NCBI RefSeq assembly: GCF_032854445.1
Contig: NC_088302.1
Location: 26,873,080-26,933,079 of the forward strand
Length of the DNA: 60,000 bases
Direction: 5' to 3'
From: Liolophura sinensis
Lineage: Eukaryota > Mollusca > Polyplacophora > Chitonida > Chitonidae
Each line of letters begins with the position of its first letter. Position 1 is the first letter of the stretch. The notes beneath the pieces are model-generated. The model did no database searches. It worked only from the letters and a program-made list of their open reading frames with translations, and was not told the DNA's origin. Position numbers and translations under genes: made by a program. Below, one piece after another: positions 29,079 through 38,990 of this stretch.

Positions 29079-30357
29079 TCCTATTCAAAAGGGTAGGCTG
29101 GTAGCCATAGGTTTTGAGGAAGTGAATAAGGTATCAGTACCCAGGGATTCCCCCACATGTTCTAAAGAGGCCTTAAGAATAGTACTTTTGCTCAAAATAG
29201 TTGGGCCTCCCGTTCAGTGGATGTTAAGACTGCCTTTCTACAAGGAAACCCTATTGTACGAGATGTTTTTATTTGTCCGCCTATAGATGCGGACTGCCCT
29301 GGTCAGATCTGGAAATTGAATAAATGTGTTTATGATGCCTTTTTGTGTTAGTATGATCGAGTTAAATCTGTCATGCTTGAAATCGGGGCCGAAAATTCCA
29401 AACTTGACTCGGCAGTTTTCTATTACATGAATTCGTCTGGTGGGTGGCAAGGAATAATGGCGTGTCATGTTGATGACCTTATCTTGGTGGGTACAGCAGA
29501 GTTTGAACACTCTGTTGTAAATAAAGTACGTTCGGAATTCAAAATAGGTAAGGAAGATGGTGTGGCCTTCCAGCATATAGGGCCTAGAACTTTCATGTTT
29601 AGAATCACACGTTTTTCTTCATCAAAACAGCTATGGCTCTAATTTATCTCCCATAAACATAAATAAATGGAGGGGTCAACAAAAGGGGTCTAGCCTTACA
29701 AACTCTGAAAAGTCGGTGCTAAGGTCCAAAGTTAGTCAAATTGTATGGATAGGTCGTCAAAGTAGACCGGACATAATGTTCGATGCATCCAATTTAGCCA
29801 CCCGTGTCGAGGTAGAGGAAGTCAAAGATTTGATTGACGCAAATCGTATCATTAAATAAATTCGGGCCGATAAGGTGTTTTTAAAATTCCAAGATCTGGG
29901 TAGCAGGGCTAACTTGTGGAAGGTTATTTATAGTGAAGCATCCATGTGTAATTTGCCAGATGGGGGCTCACAAGGTGGGTACTTGGTACTTTTAGTGGGA
30001 AAGGATGGAAAATTCTATCCTCTAGCCTGGAATTCGAAACGGATTAGGCGGGTAGTTAAGAGTACTTTGGCTTCAGAAACTCTGGCTTTAGCTGAAACTA
30101 CTGATATTGCCATATACCTGGCGGCGTTATATGCTGAACTTACTACGAGTAAGGATGTCTCCCATTCTCTGTTTTTGACATGCATTAGTGATTGTAAGTC
30201 ACTTCATGATGATGTAAAATCAACAAAGTGTGCGGCATTAAAGAACTTTTGGAAAGCAAGCAGATCAAGGGTGTGTTTTTTTCGGAAGGCGCAAATCAGC
30301 TTGCTGACTGTTAACGAGGCCGTGGGGCTTCCCCTTCTCGATCATTTAAAGCACTAG
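29079..30357 (+). pseudogene. Copia-like reverse transcriptase and RNase H remnant
   Basis: RT blocks: LVAIGFEEVNK, SPTCSKEALRIVLLLK, TAFLQG-like text near 29235, and the catalytic-box region GIMACHVDDLILVG (VDD in place of YVDD) near 29460. RNase H (29875-30357): IYSEASMCNLPDGGSQGGYL, RIRRVVKSTLASETLALAET and SDCKSLHDDVKSTKCA. Stops at 29344 and 29640 and elsewhere. Order PR-INT-RT-RH, so Ty1/copia type. Confidence 0.75.
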
Positions 30358-30570
30358 AGGAAGGTTATTTGGAAGGGTGATATGTTCGTTTCTAACCATT
30401 TATGGCGTCATTGTAATACGGGAATTGTCCCCTATAATATATATATATATTTTTTTTTATTTAACTGAATGTTAATGAAATTTTTTTATGCCCGAATAAT
30501 AGTAATGTCGGCGATTGTGATATAGGATACGTGGTTAAAAAAAAGCAGATAGTGGAGATTGTTAACGTGT

Positions 30571-30800
30571 TGTCCATTTCCGGATATTTTGCGGCCAACC
30601 TTTTATACCGGTGTATAACCTGTTTTTACGCAAGAACAGTTGAGAACTGGTCAGTCAAGTTTGGGCGGTGTACGCACGTGAAGGCTTGGTGAGTGGGCCA
30701 GGGGTGGACTGGAATGGGTGAAGCGGGAAGCAGGAGGCAATAAATGGTGAATTGTATTGACTGTGTTTGTGTGTCCTTGTATAGCCACTGGGTATATCAC
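30571..30800 (+). repeat. 3' LTR of copia-like element (approximate end)
   Basis: Starts TGTCCATTTCCGGATATTTTG and matches the 5' LTR at roughly 90 percent by eye over 190 bp, with the same AATAAA. Many differences between the LTRs indicate an old insertion. Confidence 0.75.
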
Positions 30801-31255
30801 AGAAATATATTGTTATTGCTATAATATATTATTCTCATTATCATTACTGTTACTTGGTTCTTTGCTTGTAGAAAACTATACATGTATGAACAATAATCCT
30901 GCTACATAGACACTAGCCTTGCATAGCTCCAAATAATTAGAACACAGGAATTGTATCTGCATGTATTATCTTACAGAGGCTGTTTTATATGTATTATGTG
31001 GGTCACAACTGGGCCCTCTGTTTACTACTGTTAAAACTTTTATCGCAGGGCAATTAAACTGAAACGCATTAAAACGCACCAGAGGTAAAAATTGGAATAA
31101 GTCAGATACGCATTAGTGGGTAATGGCAAATGTCATTGGAAAGTACAAAATTTTAATGTTTAGGAAATGGAACACGCAATAGGTCCAAAGATAATTTAAA
31201 TTCCGGGTGGGACCAACCCTGTTTGCACGACGGGAAGTAAACCAAAGGCGCGAAG
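30801..31255. other. Gene-free interval
   Basis: AT-rich with no open frame of note. Nothing recognisable. Confidence 0.5.
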
Positions 31256-31560
31256 TCAACGGCGTTCAATATCGACTCTGATGACCCTTCGTCGACCTAC
31301 GATGGTAGCTGTTTTTCTGGACCCCGCAAGTGTTCGATCAAGCAGATGAGCTCTCACAATTTGTGGCCTTGCTCTTGTTACACATGGTTGCCCTAGTCGT
31401 TGTGGGCCTATGGTACGTTTCGTCTGCTGAAATCGCTGGTTCAGTCCTGTTGTGATACCGTGATGACATCCAAACCTTGCTGCTATAGCCCTTGTAGCCA
31501 GACCAAGTTGAGCCAAGGCCATGGCGCGTTCCCGTTCCTCAGATGTCAACAGCGGTATTC
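31256..31560 (-). pseudogene. Tc1-type transposase N-terminal (HTH) fragment
   Basis: The minus-strand frame reads MTSEERERAMALAQLGLATR, then AIAARFGCHHGITTGLNQRF and QTKRTIGPQRLGQPCVTRAR. This is the paired helix-turn-helix DNA-binding domain with the GRP-like hook of Tc1/mariner transposases. The catalytic DDE domain is absent. It is flanked by gene-free sequence to 32338. Confidence 0.7.
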
Positions 31561-32338
31561 CGTCCTCAGTACTATTGTGCTCCTACAGCGATTATAACGA
31601 TAGCCTTTGAATACCTTATCCGTATACCCCATTTCTGCACCACAAGTAATGACACTGCATTTTTCGAGCTTTTAAGAATTAAAATCTTGTTTTCAGTCCT
31701 ATTCTCGGTTGCGTTTTGGTGACAACTCACACGAACGCTATCAAACCTGATTACATCTCTGGTGCTTCGTTAACCCCTAACCATGGAGATTTCCGTTGTT
31801 ATTCTCAAACTATGCTAAAAGCGGGTCAGAATATAGTATTGCGCACGTTGTGAAGCAAATCGATAACAATCATATTCTGCTATGTCTCAACCGTCTGTAG
31901 ATACTGTAAAGGATCGCTGTACAGGAACTAAATGGCAAAAATTGAATTTATGCTGAAGTTGTAGAGAATCTTTGATGATTGCTATGAAACTGATGATTAT
32001 TGTGATTTAACGAGCAGCATGATTAGATTTATCGTCTGCTCGTCTTCTCGAAGCTGAATACACCGCTGTGGGTGGGTGATATTCTTGGATAATCAAACTA
32101 ATAAAGGGATACATGTACGGCCAAACTCCATAGGAGTTTAAAATTGAAACTAGGATCTTTTAAGTTTATTCAATTTTTGAACATATCCACTATAACCTTG
32201 AACTTAGACAATGCATTCTTGGTTTACATTTTAAGGTGAACGTTCCAAGCAGTTTGACACCAGGTTTCTTTCGGAATGGAGTTTTAGTAGTTGAAATCAT
32301 ATCGTGAATGCTCTTAAGCTAATCTACACAGATGATTA

Positions 32339-32344
32339 CTGTAG
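32339..32344. repeat. Target-site duplication CTGTAG (left of element C)
   Basis: CTGTAG directly precedes the first TIR base at 32345. The identical CTGTAG follows the last TIR base at 39489-39494. Confidence 0.92.
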
Positions 32345-32481
32345 AGTAGTATAGGGAATAGGCACCCTCCATTTGGCAAATGGAGGCTCCCAGCCCCTCC
32401 TCGTGAAAAGATATAAACATAGTAGTATAGGGAAGGAGGGTTCTGGCGCACCCTCCCCTTGGCAAATAGAGGCTCCCAGCC
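32345..32481. repeat. Left TIR of element C, two tandem units
   Basis: Unit 1 starts at 32345 and unit 2, with the same AGTAGTATAGGG start, at 32421. It pairs with 39342-39488 apart from a 10-bp gap. Confidence 0.92.
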
Positions 32482-32571
32482 AGGTCCAGAAGTTCTAGCG
32501 CACCCCCCAGCGGAGGGTCTGGCGGCTATCAAAATTTCTTATTAGGTATACAGCGCATACAATGAATAATC

Positions 32572-32823
32572 ATGGGATCTCCCCCTCAGGCGGAAACGAC
32601 CAGCCGGTCTCTTTGGGCGAAGTTAGTCGGCACGGTGCAAGACTTGCGAGGCTACAAAGAAGTCACCCACAGCATGTTGGAAGACGGACGCGTCCACGCG
32701 GGCCGGCTGCTCGTGCTGAAGCTCTTCACCAACGACGTGTGCGCTTCGGTGGAGCACCCCGAGCACATCCGGCAGTATTATGAAAACCGGCTGCTGCCCG
32801 AGCTAATAAGGCAACAACCCTAA
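32572..32823 (+). CDS. Small helical protein at the TIR-proximal end, 83 aa, unknown
   Basis: Intact frame MGSPPQAETTSRSLWAKLVG ... HPEHIRQYYENRLLPELIRQ. An alternative ATG at 32562 is in another frame. It is compositionally GC-rich like Polinton genes and unlike the flanks. Only element C covers this end intact; B has lost it. Predicted helical, with no recognised domain. It ends 22 bp from the convergent hydrophobic-core gene. Confidence 0.55.
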   Translation: MGSPPQAETTSRSLWAKLVGTVQDLRGYKEVTHSMLEDGRVHAGRLLVLKLFTNDVCASVEHPEHIRQYYENRLLPELIRQQP

Positions 32824-32845
32824 ACCCCGGGCCCTCCCCAGAACA

Positions 32846-33503
32846 TCATTCGGAAAGAGCGTTTTTCAGCTCTTGCCGAACTAGGTTTCGGCCGCGATCT
32901 ATAAGCTGTTTTTCGTGCTTTCATCAATCTCTACGGCGTTGAATGCCTTACGAGACTTAGCGCGTATCTCCTGCTTCAGATCAGAGTAGTTCTTGAGCTC
33001 CTGAACGACTTGCCTGTACTCTACGTCTGAAAAAACGCCATCACATTATGCCGTAGATACCTGCGCACGGATGCTGTTAAGTTTAGCCTCAGCCAACAGC
33101 CGTATATCGTTATGTTTCTTGACCTTTGCGTGAAGCCGGCGGCTAACGAATTTTCCGGCCACATTTAAGACACCGCAAGCTAGGGCCGCAGCTTCCATGG
33201 CCAAGACAGCAGGGGCTGCAATTATTGTTGTGAGTAGTCCCACACCTGCAACCCCTAGTCCCAAACCGGCCGTAAGCATGGCCGAATCAAGGGCCTCGGC
33301 GGCTAAGACACCGCGCCGGTACTTTTTGGCGGAGTTCTCGCTCAGATTCAAGCTGCCTCTGTATTTCGCTGATATACTTGCAGGCGATGGGCGTGCGCCA
33401 CGCCCTCCGGGGGATTTTCAGCCATCGGCGCGGTCGGGGCCAAGGGGTGGTTATCAGTAATCGTCGGCTCTTCATCCGTGATCGCTGGGTGCAGTCGTCC
33501 CAT
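32846..33503 (-). pseudogene. Polinton protein with Gly/Ala-rich hydrophobic core (element C)
   Basis: ATG 33503 (MGRLHPAITDEEPTITDNHP), stop TGA at 32846. A one-base insertion near 33380 and a small deletion near 33330 break the N-terminal coiled coil. The core then reads openly (AMLTAGLGLGVAGVGLLTTI, AMEAAALACGVLNVAGKFVS, AEAKLNSIRAQVSTA), with a further shift near 33045. Homolog of 18815-19479. Confidence 0.65.
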
Positions 33504-33509
33504 AATGTC

Positions 33510-33562
33510 CTACGAATCAACAACGTCGGTAAACTCTAAATCGTCATCGGGAATACAGACAC
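33510..33562 (-). pseudogene. Last 16 codons of the ATGA-coupled Polinton gene
   Basis: CIPDDDLEFTDVVDS then TAG at 33510, matching PDDNLELTDVIDS at the end of 18023-18805. The rest of the gene is deleted; the deletion joins it to the capsid gene at about 33555. Confidence 0.7.
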
Positions 33563-33563
33563 C

Positions 33564-34028
33564 ATGCTGTTCGAGACTAGAGGAATCCCGTGGGAGAGGA
33601 GGTCGGATTCCTTCTACAACCCGAAGATCACCAAAGTAGAAGTCACAAAAGAAGGGGTCCCCAATCAGCTGTACAGCCAGGTCATGCGGGCGTACCAACA
33701 ATGGAGCGAGGTCCAGAGGTTCTTCGCCAGCTCACTCCTTAAGAAGCGGGACCCTGAGGTGGCCAGGGTCGTTAAAGACTCAGGCCTGGCAGACGTCTCC
33801 CTGGAAGAGTTCTTGACGCACAAGCACGCCTTTTGGCTTGACCTTCGGCCAAGCGACGATGACGAGCTGCATGGCAGTGGGAGGCGCATGATGAACGCCA
33901 GCGAGGGGATTACGATTTAGGTGACAAAAGAGAGAGAAGATCCCGGCGTGTTGAACGTATATCTGTATGTGATCATCGACGCTAAGCTGCACATCCAGAA
34001 TGGTAGATTCGTCAGCGCACTTTATTGA
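33564..34028 (+). pseudogene. Capsid protein C-terminal third (element C)
   Basis: Starts inside the gene at the codons for MLFETRGIPWERRSDSFYNP and runs through KITKVEVTKEGVPNQLYSQV and FLTHKHAFWLDLRPSDDDEL to a TAG at 33918-33920 (CAG in element A). It then continues to the natural stop at 34026-34028. This is the copy in which the C-terminal region (VARVVKDSGLADVSLEEF) is best preserved. Confidence 0.75.
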
Positions 34029-34614
34029 TGACGCCCACTGAGCGATTATCTGTGGGCAGACGAACTGCGGCAAAACAGTCTTCGTGCTGGACCTGCTTGA
34101 GGGCCCTTTTCGCGGTTTCTTTCATCACATTGTGATCCTGTGCCCCACTCTTAAGCATAACGAGGCGTACCGGTGGCGATGGATACGGTCTGACCCTGAG
34201 GTCTATTGTTTTGATCCCGGCGAGCGGCTCAACGAATGCATGAGAGCTTTCTACAGATTGTTCGAGGGGGAGCCCACCCTATACACCATCGATGATTGTA
34301 GCGCGTTGGAGGCGATGAAGAAGAAACAAAAAGAGCTGTCATTCATGGCTTTCTCGGGCCGTCATGCAAAGCAAAGCGTCTGGGTCCTCACTCAGAAATA
34401 CAACGCCGTCCTCAAAGACTTTCGCGAGCAGACAAGGTGGGTGGCTTTATTCCACTGCAAAGATCGGCACTTGTTCAACGAATGCCTGGAGGAGAACCAC
34501 ATCATCGAGGCCGAGAGCGAAAAGGCAGAGGTTCGACAGAAGCTCAAGAACAATCCGCATTCTAAGCTCCTCCTAATGACTGATACGCCCTCCACATCTA
34601 AGACTATATATTAG
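34000..34614 (+). pseudogene. Packaging ATPase (element C), nonsense at codon 14, intact Walker A
   Basis: Same start and length as in A and B. Codon 14 is TGA (TGC in the others). The P-loop reads CGQTNCGKTV with the expected Gly. Walker B is TLYTIDDCSALEA, and the SGRHAKQSVWVLTQKY block is kept. The remaining 176 codons from 34084 are open. Confidence 0.85.
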
Positions 34615-34632
34615 ACGTAGGCGCCCCTACGT
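34615..34632. promoter_or_regulatory. Hairpin ACGTAGG...CCTACGT after the ATPase
   Basis: Identical to 12934-12951 in element B; lies between the ATPase stop and the next start at 34640. Confidence 0.5.
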
Positions 34633-34639
34633 ATTAAGC

Positions 34640-35100
34640 ATGGACAACGAGTGGGTGGGCAGGTCAAGAGATATCTGGGAAAAGACGTAAAAGCCGCTGA
34701 GATCGACGCCATGAGCGACGAAGACGTTGAAAGGCTGCACTCCCGGTACGAGGCTAAGCTCGGTGCGCGGATGGTTAACGGTCTCGGAAGTATATTCTTG
34801 AGATCATATGTAAGGGCGGCCAGCTGGCTCCTACCCATCCCACCCGAGAATCGACCAAGGCTCATGGCACAGCTCGCCACCGACCCATTTGTTGAACAGG
34901 CGCTTAGCAGTGCAAGCTGCTGGCGATACTACTGCTATGGTAAGTACTTAGCACCGTTAACCATGACACTGACCACTACTGAGCACTGCTCATTTGAACA
35001 CCACTGCTGTCCTAGAAATGATGATCCAGAGGAACATGAGTACAACGAATCCGGAAGGCCTGAAGGAAGTGGAGGGGGTGACAGCGGATTCTACGAATGA
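34640..35100 (+). pseudogene. MSDEDVER-family small protein (element C), frameshift near start
   Basis: ATG 34640 (MDNEWVG...). A frame change within the first codons leads into the open frame from 34651 (VKRYLGKDVKAAEIDAMSDE, LHSRYEAKLGARMVNGLGSI, LPIPPENRPRLMAQLATDPF, CSFEHHCCPRND). It ends GDSGFYE at 35100. Compared with A, the N-terminal acidic segment is shortened. Unknown function. Confidence 0.6.
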
Positions 35101-35356
35101 GGGCCCTGCGAAGAATCCCCAAAAAGTCGCTGCGGGTCGAGCTGGTGCTGCAGCGAGAAAGGCCAAGACTGAAAGGCTCAAGGACGAGCTTTGTGGGGCA
35201 AAGGCTGCTTTGCTTGGCGATTCCACCAAGAAGGAACCGGATTCTACGAAGAAACAGCCGAAGGAACCGGATTCTACGAAGGCACCCGACTGGAGGGCGC
35301 CCCTGGCGTTATTAGGCGTTGGCAGCCTTACAGTGCCAGTGTTGCTAAGCGTATAG
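35036..35356 (+). CDS. Lys/Ala-rich protein with DSTKK repeats and hydrophobic tail (element C), intact
   Basis: 106 codons from ATG 35036 (MSTTNPEGLKEVEGVTADST). Basic helix (AAARKAKTERLKDELCGAKA), repeat KEPDSTKKQPKEPDSTK, C-terminal hydrophobic APLALLGVGSLTVPVLLSV. It overlaps the previous gene by 65 bp. Intact here; probable tail-anchored or membrane-associated small protein (inference). Confidence 0.6.
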   Translation: MSTTNPEGLKEVEGVTADSTNEGPAKNPQKVAAGRAGAAARKAKTERLKDELCGAKAALLGDSTKKEPDSTKKQPKEPDSTKAPDWRAPLALLGVGSLTVPVLLSV

Positions 35357-35457
35357 CCTCTATACAGCACGAGGTGCAGACATTACGCCGCATGCAGCGC
35401 CGCAAGAAAAGAATCTCCATTTGAATATACGTCGCGACCCTTTCTATATAGAGCAGC

Positions 35458-35697
35458 ATGTCTACACCAGCTAGTGACGGAAAAGTGTTAGTCAATGCGG
35501 TCTACCACGCCGCTGGGGTCTCTCTCCTGGCTACTGGGTACGCTCGTCTCGGCCAGATGTTCCTGAAAAGAGCCCTCCCGAAGCTGGGCTTAACACCCCG
35601 TGACGTCGGCATGGTCATTGTAGATGTAGACCTGGCCGTGTTTTCGAAGGAACTGCTAATTATACAAGGGCTTCTTCCTCCCAATATAATCCAGTAG
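35458..35697 (+). CDS. 79-aa hydrophobic Polinton protein, intact
   Basis: MSTPASDGKVLVNAVYHAAG ... GMVIVDVDLAVFSKELLIIQ, ending PNIIQ. It has a hydrophobic N-terminal helix and a strand-like middle. It is the only full copy; A keeps its first codons and B its last part, each in fusion. The stop is 2 bp before the next ATG. Confidence 0.6.
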   Translation: MSTPASDGKVLVNAVYHAAGVSLLATGYARLGQMFLKRALPKLGLTPRDVGMVIVDVDLAVFSKELLIIQGLLPPNIIQ

Positions 35698-35699
35698 TA

Positions 35700-36149
35700 A
35701 TGGCCTCCGTCGCAATGATTTTAGGCGGCGCCCTCGTAAACGCTTCGGCCTTCAGCGGGAACAGCTATATGTTTTCGATGCTGAGGAGTTCCGGTGTTGA
35801 CGAAGAGCGGAGGCACCATGACCGCGCTGTAGAGCAGCTCCAAGCCGCCCAGGAAAAATGGGCCCGAAAGCGCACTGAGCGCTTGGACTGGATCAACGAT
35901 GAACTCCGCCGCCAAGGACAAGCTGTCCAAACGTTCCGGGATGTCGACGCTGCAATCCGCGAGTATTCTAGGGTCACGGGCAAAACCCTTACACACGACG
36001 CACGCGAGGCGCTGCTGGGCTCAGAGCCACAGCTCTCCAATTTCAATGTGCCTAGTGAAGATCAAAAACACCGCGATATGACCTTCGTCATCAGGGGGAT
36101 GTGTGTGGTTGGGGGTGTGAGTTACGGAATCGCAAAACTCACCAAGTAA
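35700..36149 (+). CDS. 149-aa coiled-coil protein with C-terminal membrane segment, intact
   Basis: ATG 35700 (MASVAMILGGALVNASAFSG). A hydrophobic N-terminus is followed by a long charged helix (RAVEQLQAAQEKWARKRTER, LDWINDELRRQGQAVQTFRD) and a conserved SNFNVPSEDQKHR. The tail is hydrophobic (MTFVIRGMCVVGGVSYGIAK). Begins 2 bp after the previous stop, so probably co-expressed. No function recognised. Confidence 0.65.
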   Translation: MASVAMILGGALVNASAFSGNSYMFSMLRSSGVDEERRHHDRAVEQLQAAQEKWARKRTERLDWINDELRRQGQAVQTFRDVDAAIREYSRVTGKTLTHDAREALLGSEPQLSNFNVPSEDQKHRDMTFVIRGMCVVGGVSYGIAKLTK

Positions 36150-36305
36150 TCCGAACTAACTGTGCCGGACTCGCCATCGAGCTCCTCGCCGTATGGCAGG
36201 CACGATCTTAGTAGTGAGGTGGTTCTGCGCACGTAAATACGCCTCGACGATTAACATCTTTTTCGTCGCAAATCTGTTAGAGGGCTGCTAGAATACCTTG
36301 ATGAC

Positions 36306-37090
36306 ATGGCTAGTAAGGTGTCTGCTCGCCTGGCAAATATCTACTACAGCCCTCGTGGGTACTGGATGGGCCGCGCGGACATCCAGAAACTTGCCACTGC
36401 GGCTAAAGTCTCCGAAGATGTGGTCCGGGCCTGGCTGAAAAAGCAGGCTGTCTGGCAGATATACCTGCCTCGTCCCCGAAAAATACCGAGGCCTATGTTC
36501 GATGTTTCCACGCGGAATGACATCCACCAAGCCGATCTTGTATTTCTACCACATGATCGGCAAGGCCGGAAGTTGTATAAGTACGCGCTGACAGTTGTTG
36601 ATGTCGCTTCTCGCAACAAAGAGGCGGAACCTCTGGCTACTAAAGATTCCAAAAAAGTCGCTGATGCTCTCTCTCGCATTTACAGGCGGGGACCCCTTCG
36701 ATGGCCGAAGCTTCTCCAAGTAGGCCGCGAGTTTATGGGTGCGCTGGGCCAACTGCTGGCCAAACACGATGTCACAGTCCGCCGATGCCGCGTGGATATC
36801 CACTGAGACCAAGGCATAGTGGAGCGTTTCAACCGTACTCTGGCTGAGCGGCTCGGTAGATATCAGTACGCCCAGGAGATGCGCCTCCCTCCAGAACACC
36901 AGTCCACTGAATGGGTGGCTCGGCTGCCCTCTGTTGTGGCCGCTCTGAATAACGAGACAACGAGGCTGATCGGTAAAAAGCCGAAAAACGCCATCAAGGC
37001 AAAGGGGGTGCCCCATAAACCTTCCTCGGCGGTTGCTTATAGTGCCTCCCGATACTCAGCTTTCCCCGGATGGGGTTCTACGGTAGTTCC
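36306..37090 (+). pseudogene. Polinton integrase (element C), second catalytic Asp deleted
   Basis: Best N-terminal half in the window: MASKVSARLANIYYSPRGYW, LKKQAVWQIYLPRPRKIPRP, then the first catalytic Asp in HQADLVFLPHDRQG and TVVDVASRNKEAEPL. The second Asp is lost by a 6-base deletion (LLQVGREFMG, where A and B have VDPGHE). A stop (TGA) precedes the Glu-bearing QGIVERFNRTLAERLG at about 36804. The C-terminal barrel is truncated by a deletion near 37030. Inactive. Confidence 0.88.
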
Positions 37091-37109
37091 TAGATGTCCC
37101 ATCCTGCCG

Positions 37110-38938
37110 TCAAGGAGGCGTATGGCCATAAGCCAAGGTGTGGACACCATCTTCGGCGATCCAGCGGTTACTATCGAAGGGGGACAGTGAGACCTTATTC
37201 AGGTGCTGCCCATAGATATGGTGGCGCTCTGATCGCAGCACGTCCATACCGTGTCGGAAGATCTTTTTCTCGAAGAGGGCCTCTTTATACTGCTTATGGG
37301 GGATGTGCTTTTCCACAACTCCCTTTTTCACACCCTTGGCCTTCTTAATGTTGGCTCCACCTGCCTCCAGAATGGAGTACATCTTGGGACGCAGACCAAT
37401 GTATTTGGCCATCTGCCGCCCCGCGCACTCAGTCTTGGGGAGTCATATTCATGGCTATAGCGTTGGCTAAAACATCTTTGATTTCCTGCTCCTCCTGTTG
37501 GAGAGCTCTGAGGAAGTGTTCCGTCGCGTTAGGGCCTCTTTATTCCACGGGGCGTTTTGTGTGGCCGTCGCAACGCACCACAACATAGCAGTAACTGCAG
37601 GACTCGTGGTGCTGAGTGCTGCTCTCTGTGGGGTTGGGCGGCGGGCCTTCAACCTTTTTGGTCAGAGCCTCGAAGTCGGCATATATGATGAACGGAGCCG
37701 GTAGCTGTTTGTGGTGGTTCTGAAAGGTGAACTTGTTTTCCACCCTCACCGCCGTCTGGCCAATCCCTCGGCATTCCGGTTTATGTGCCTCGAGCAGGTC
37801 CTCCCTTGTGTAACCGTGTAGACACCGCTCACAGAAGTGTTTGCAATGGTGTGCCTTACTTTCTTGGAACAGGAGACGATTGAGATCTTTTATCCACGTA
37901 TAATGGTATTTGCCTGCCTTCCCAATCAGCAGCAGATTGATTTGGGGCGTGTGGCTGGGCTGCTTGCTGAAGCGATGCACGATCACGCCTTTGTCCCACC
38001 CGAACACGTTGATGGCAAGGTCCTTCTTTTCCTCCCCTTTAGGGATCTGAGAGATGGGCTTGGGGGCGTCGATCCCACTAAAGTCAAGACCATCATTGGT
38101 GGGATACTTTGTTGGTCTCTGAGGGTCCCAAGCGGCTGGAAATAAGGCAGATCGGAGTGCCCATCGGAGGCAGTCGTCTTTGTTTTTCACATTGATGACT
38201 GCTTTCTTGTTACTCACAGCTGCAGGTAGGAGGATGTAGGACCCGCCTCTCAGTGACTGATACCTTGCAATGTCAAGCCAGAGTGTTTGCACGCTATTGA
38301 CAACCCACCCTGACTCTCGCTGTGTCCATTTTTCCAGCACCTCCTGGATGGTGGGGAAGGCCTTATCTAGAGCCCCGTCAATGTCACCAGCCTTTTAGAG
38401 GGCCTCCTGTTTGCTGTGGAGTACTGGGCTGGTATACTCTTCACTGCCATCGGCGTTGCCCTTTCTCAATTGAACCCTGAGGCCTAGTTGGAACTTAACC
38501 CCGTTGAGTGCCAGGATCTCTTCTTCTAGCTTCTGGCGAAAAATGGCTCGAATTTCTTCTAAGAAGGCTACTGGGTCCGTCCAAACGCCTTCGGGTACGT
38601 TCATCTGCCAGACCCGGAGGAGATTCCTTATGGCCCTGCCGGTGTTAATGAATTTTAGTTTCTCTTCACCTAGCACTTCATCCAACTCCTCGTTACTGAG
38701 GATGTTCTTGATGCTTGCTTCAACTTCTCGTTGCTGAGGGGGTTCTTAACGTCTTGCTTCTACTCCTCGTTACTTTGGGAGGTCTTGATGTCTTGCAGCC
38801 GCTTCAACTCAGCCACAGCCGTTTTATACCTGTCGAGGATCCCCTACAGTCCTTCCAATGCAATGTGGGACCGTGGGTACTTGGGCCGCACACCTAGGAG
38901 CGTCTGAAACTCCTCCGGTAGTGCTCGCGCTTTTTTAT
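37110..38938 (-). pseudogene. DNA polymerase B (element C), central two thirds deleted
   Basis: N-terminal part 38938-37470: ALPEEFQTLLGVRPKYP, a tandem-repeated Lys/Asn/Glu-rich stretch (38690-38800), the 37540-38340 frame with finger (FCERCLHGYTREDLLEAHKP) and Exo I (FIIYADFEAL), then CSYCYVVVRC. At about 37435 it jumps to the C-terminal block (MAKYIGLRPKMYSILEAGGA, KKGVVEKHIPHKQYKEALFE). The endonuclease site, Exo II/III and motifs A, B and C are gone. Confidence 0.85.
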
Positions 38939-38990
38939 GGTGGTTTATTGTACGCGTCGATATCATCATTATACTAAAAACATCAACTCT

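Noticed and set aside
33046-33562. Inversion in element C at 33555
   Set aside because: Gene order and strands match the canonical layout, so a simple deletion explains the junction.
36546-37016. 156-codon minus-strand frame
   Set aside because: Antisense to the integrase of element C.
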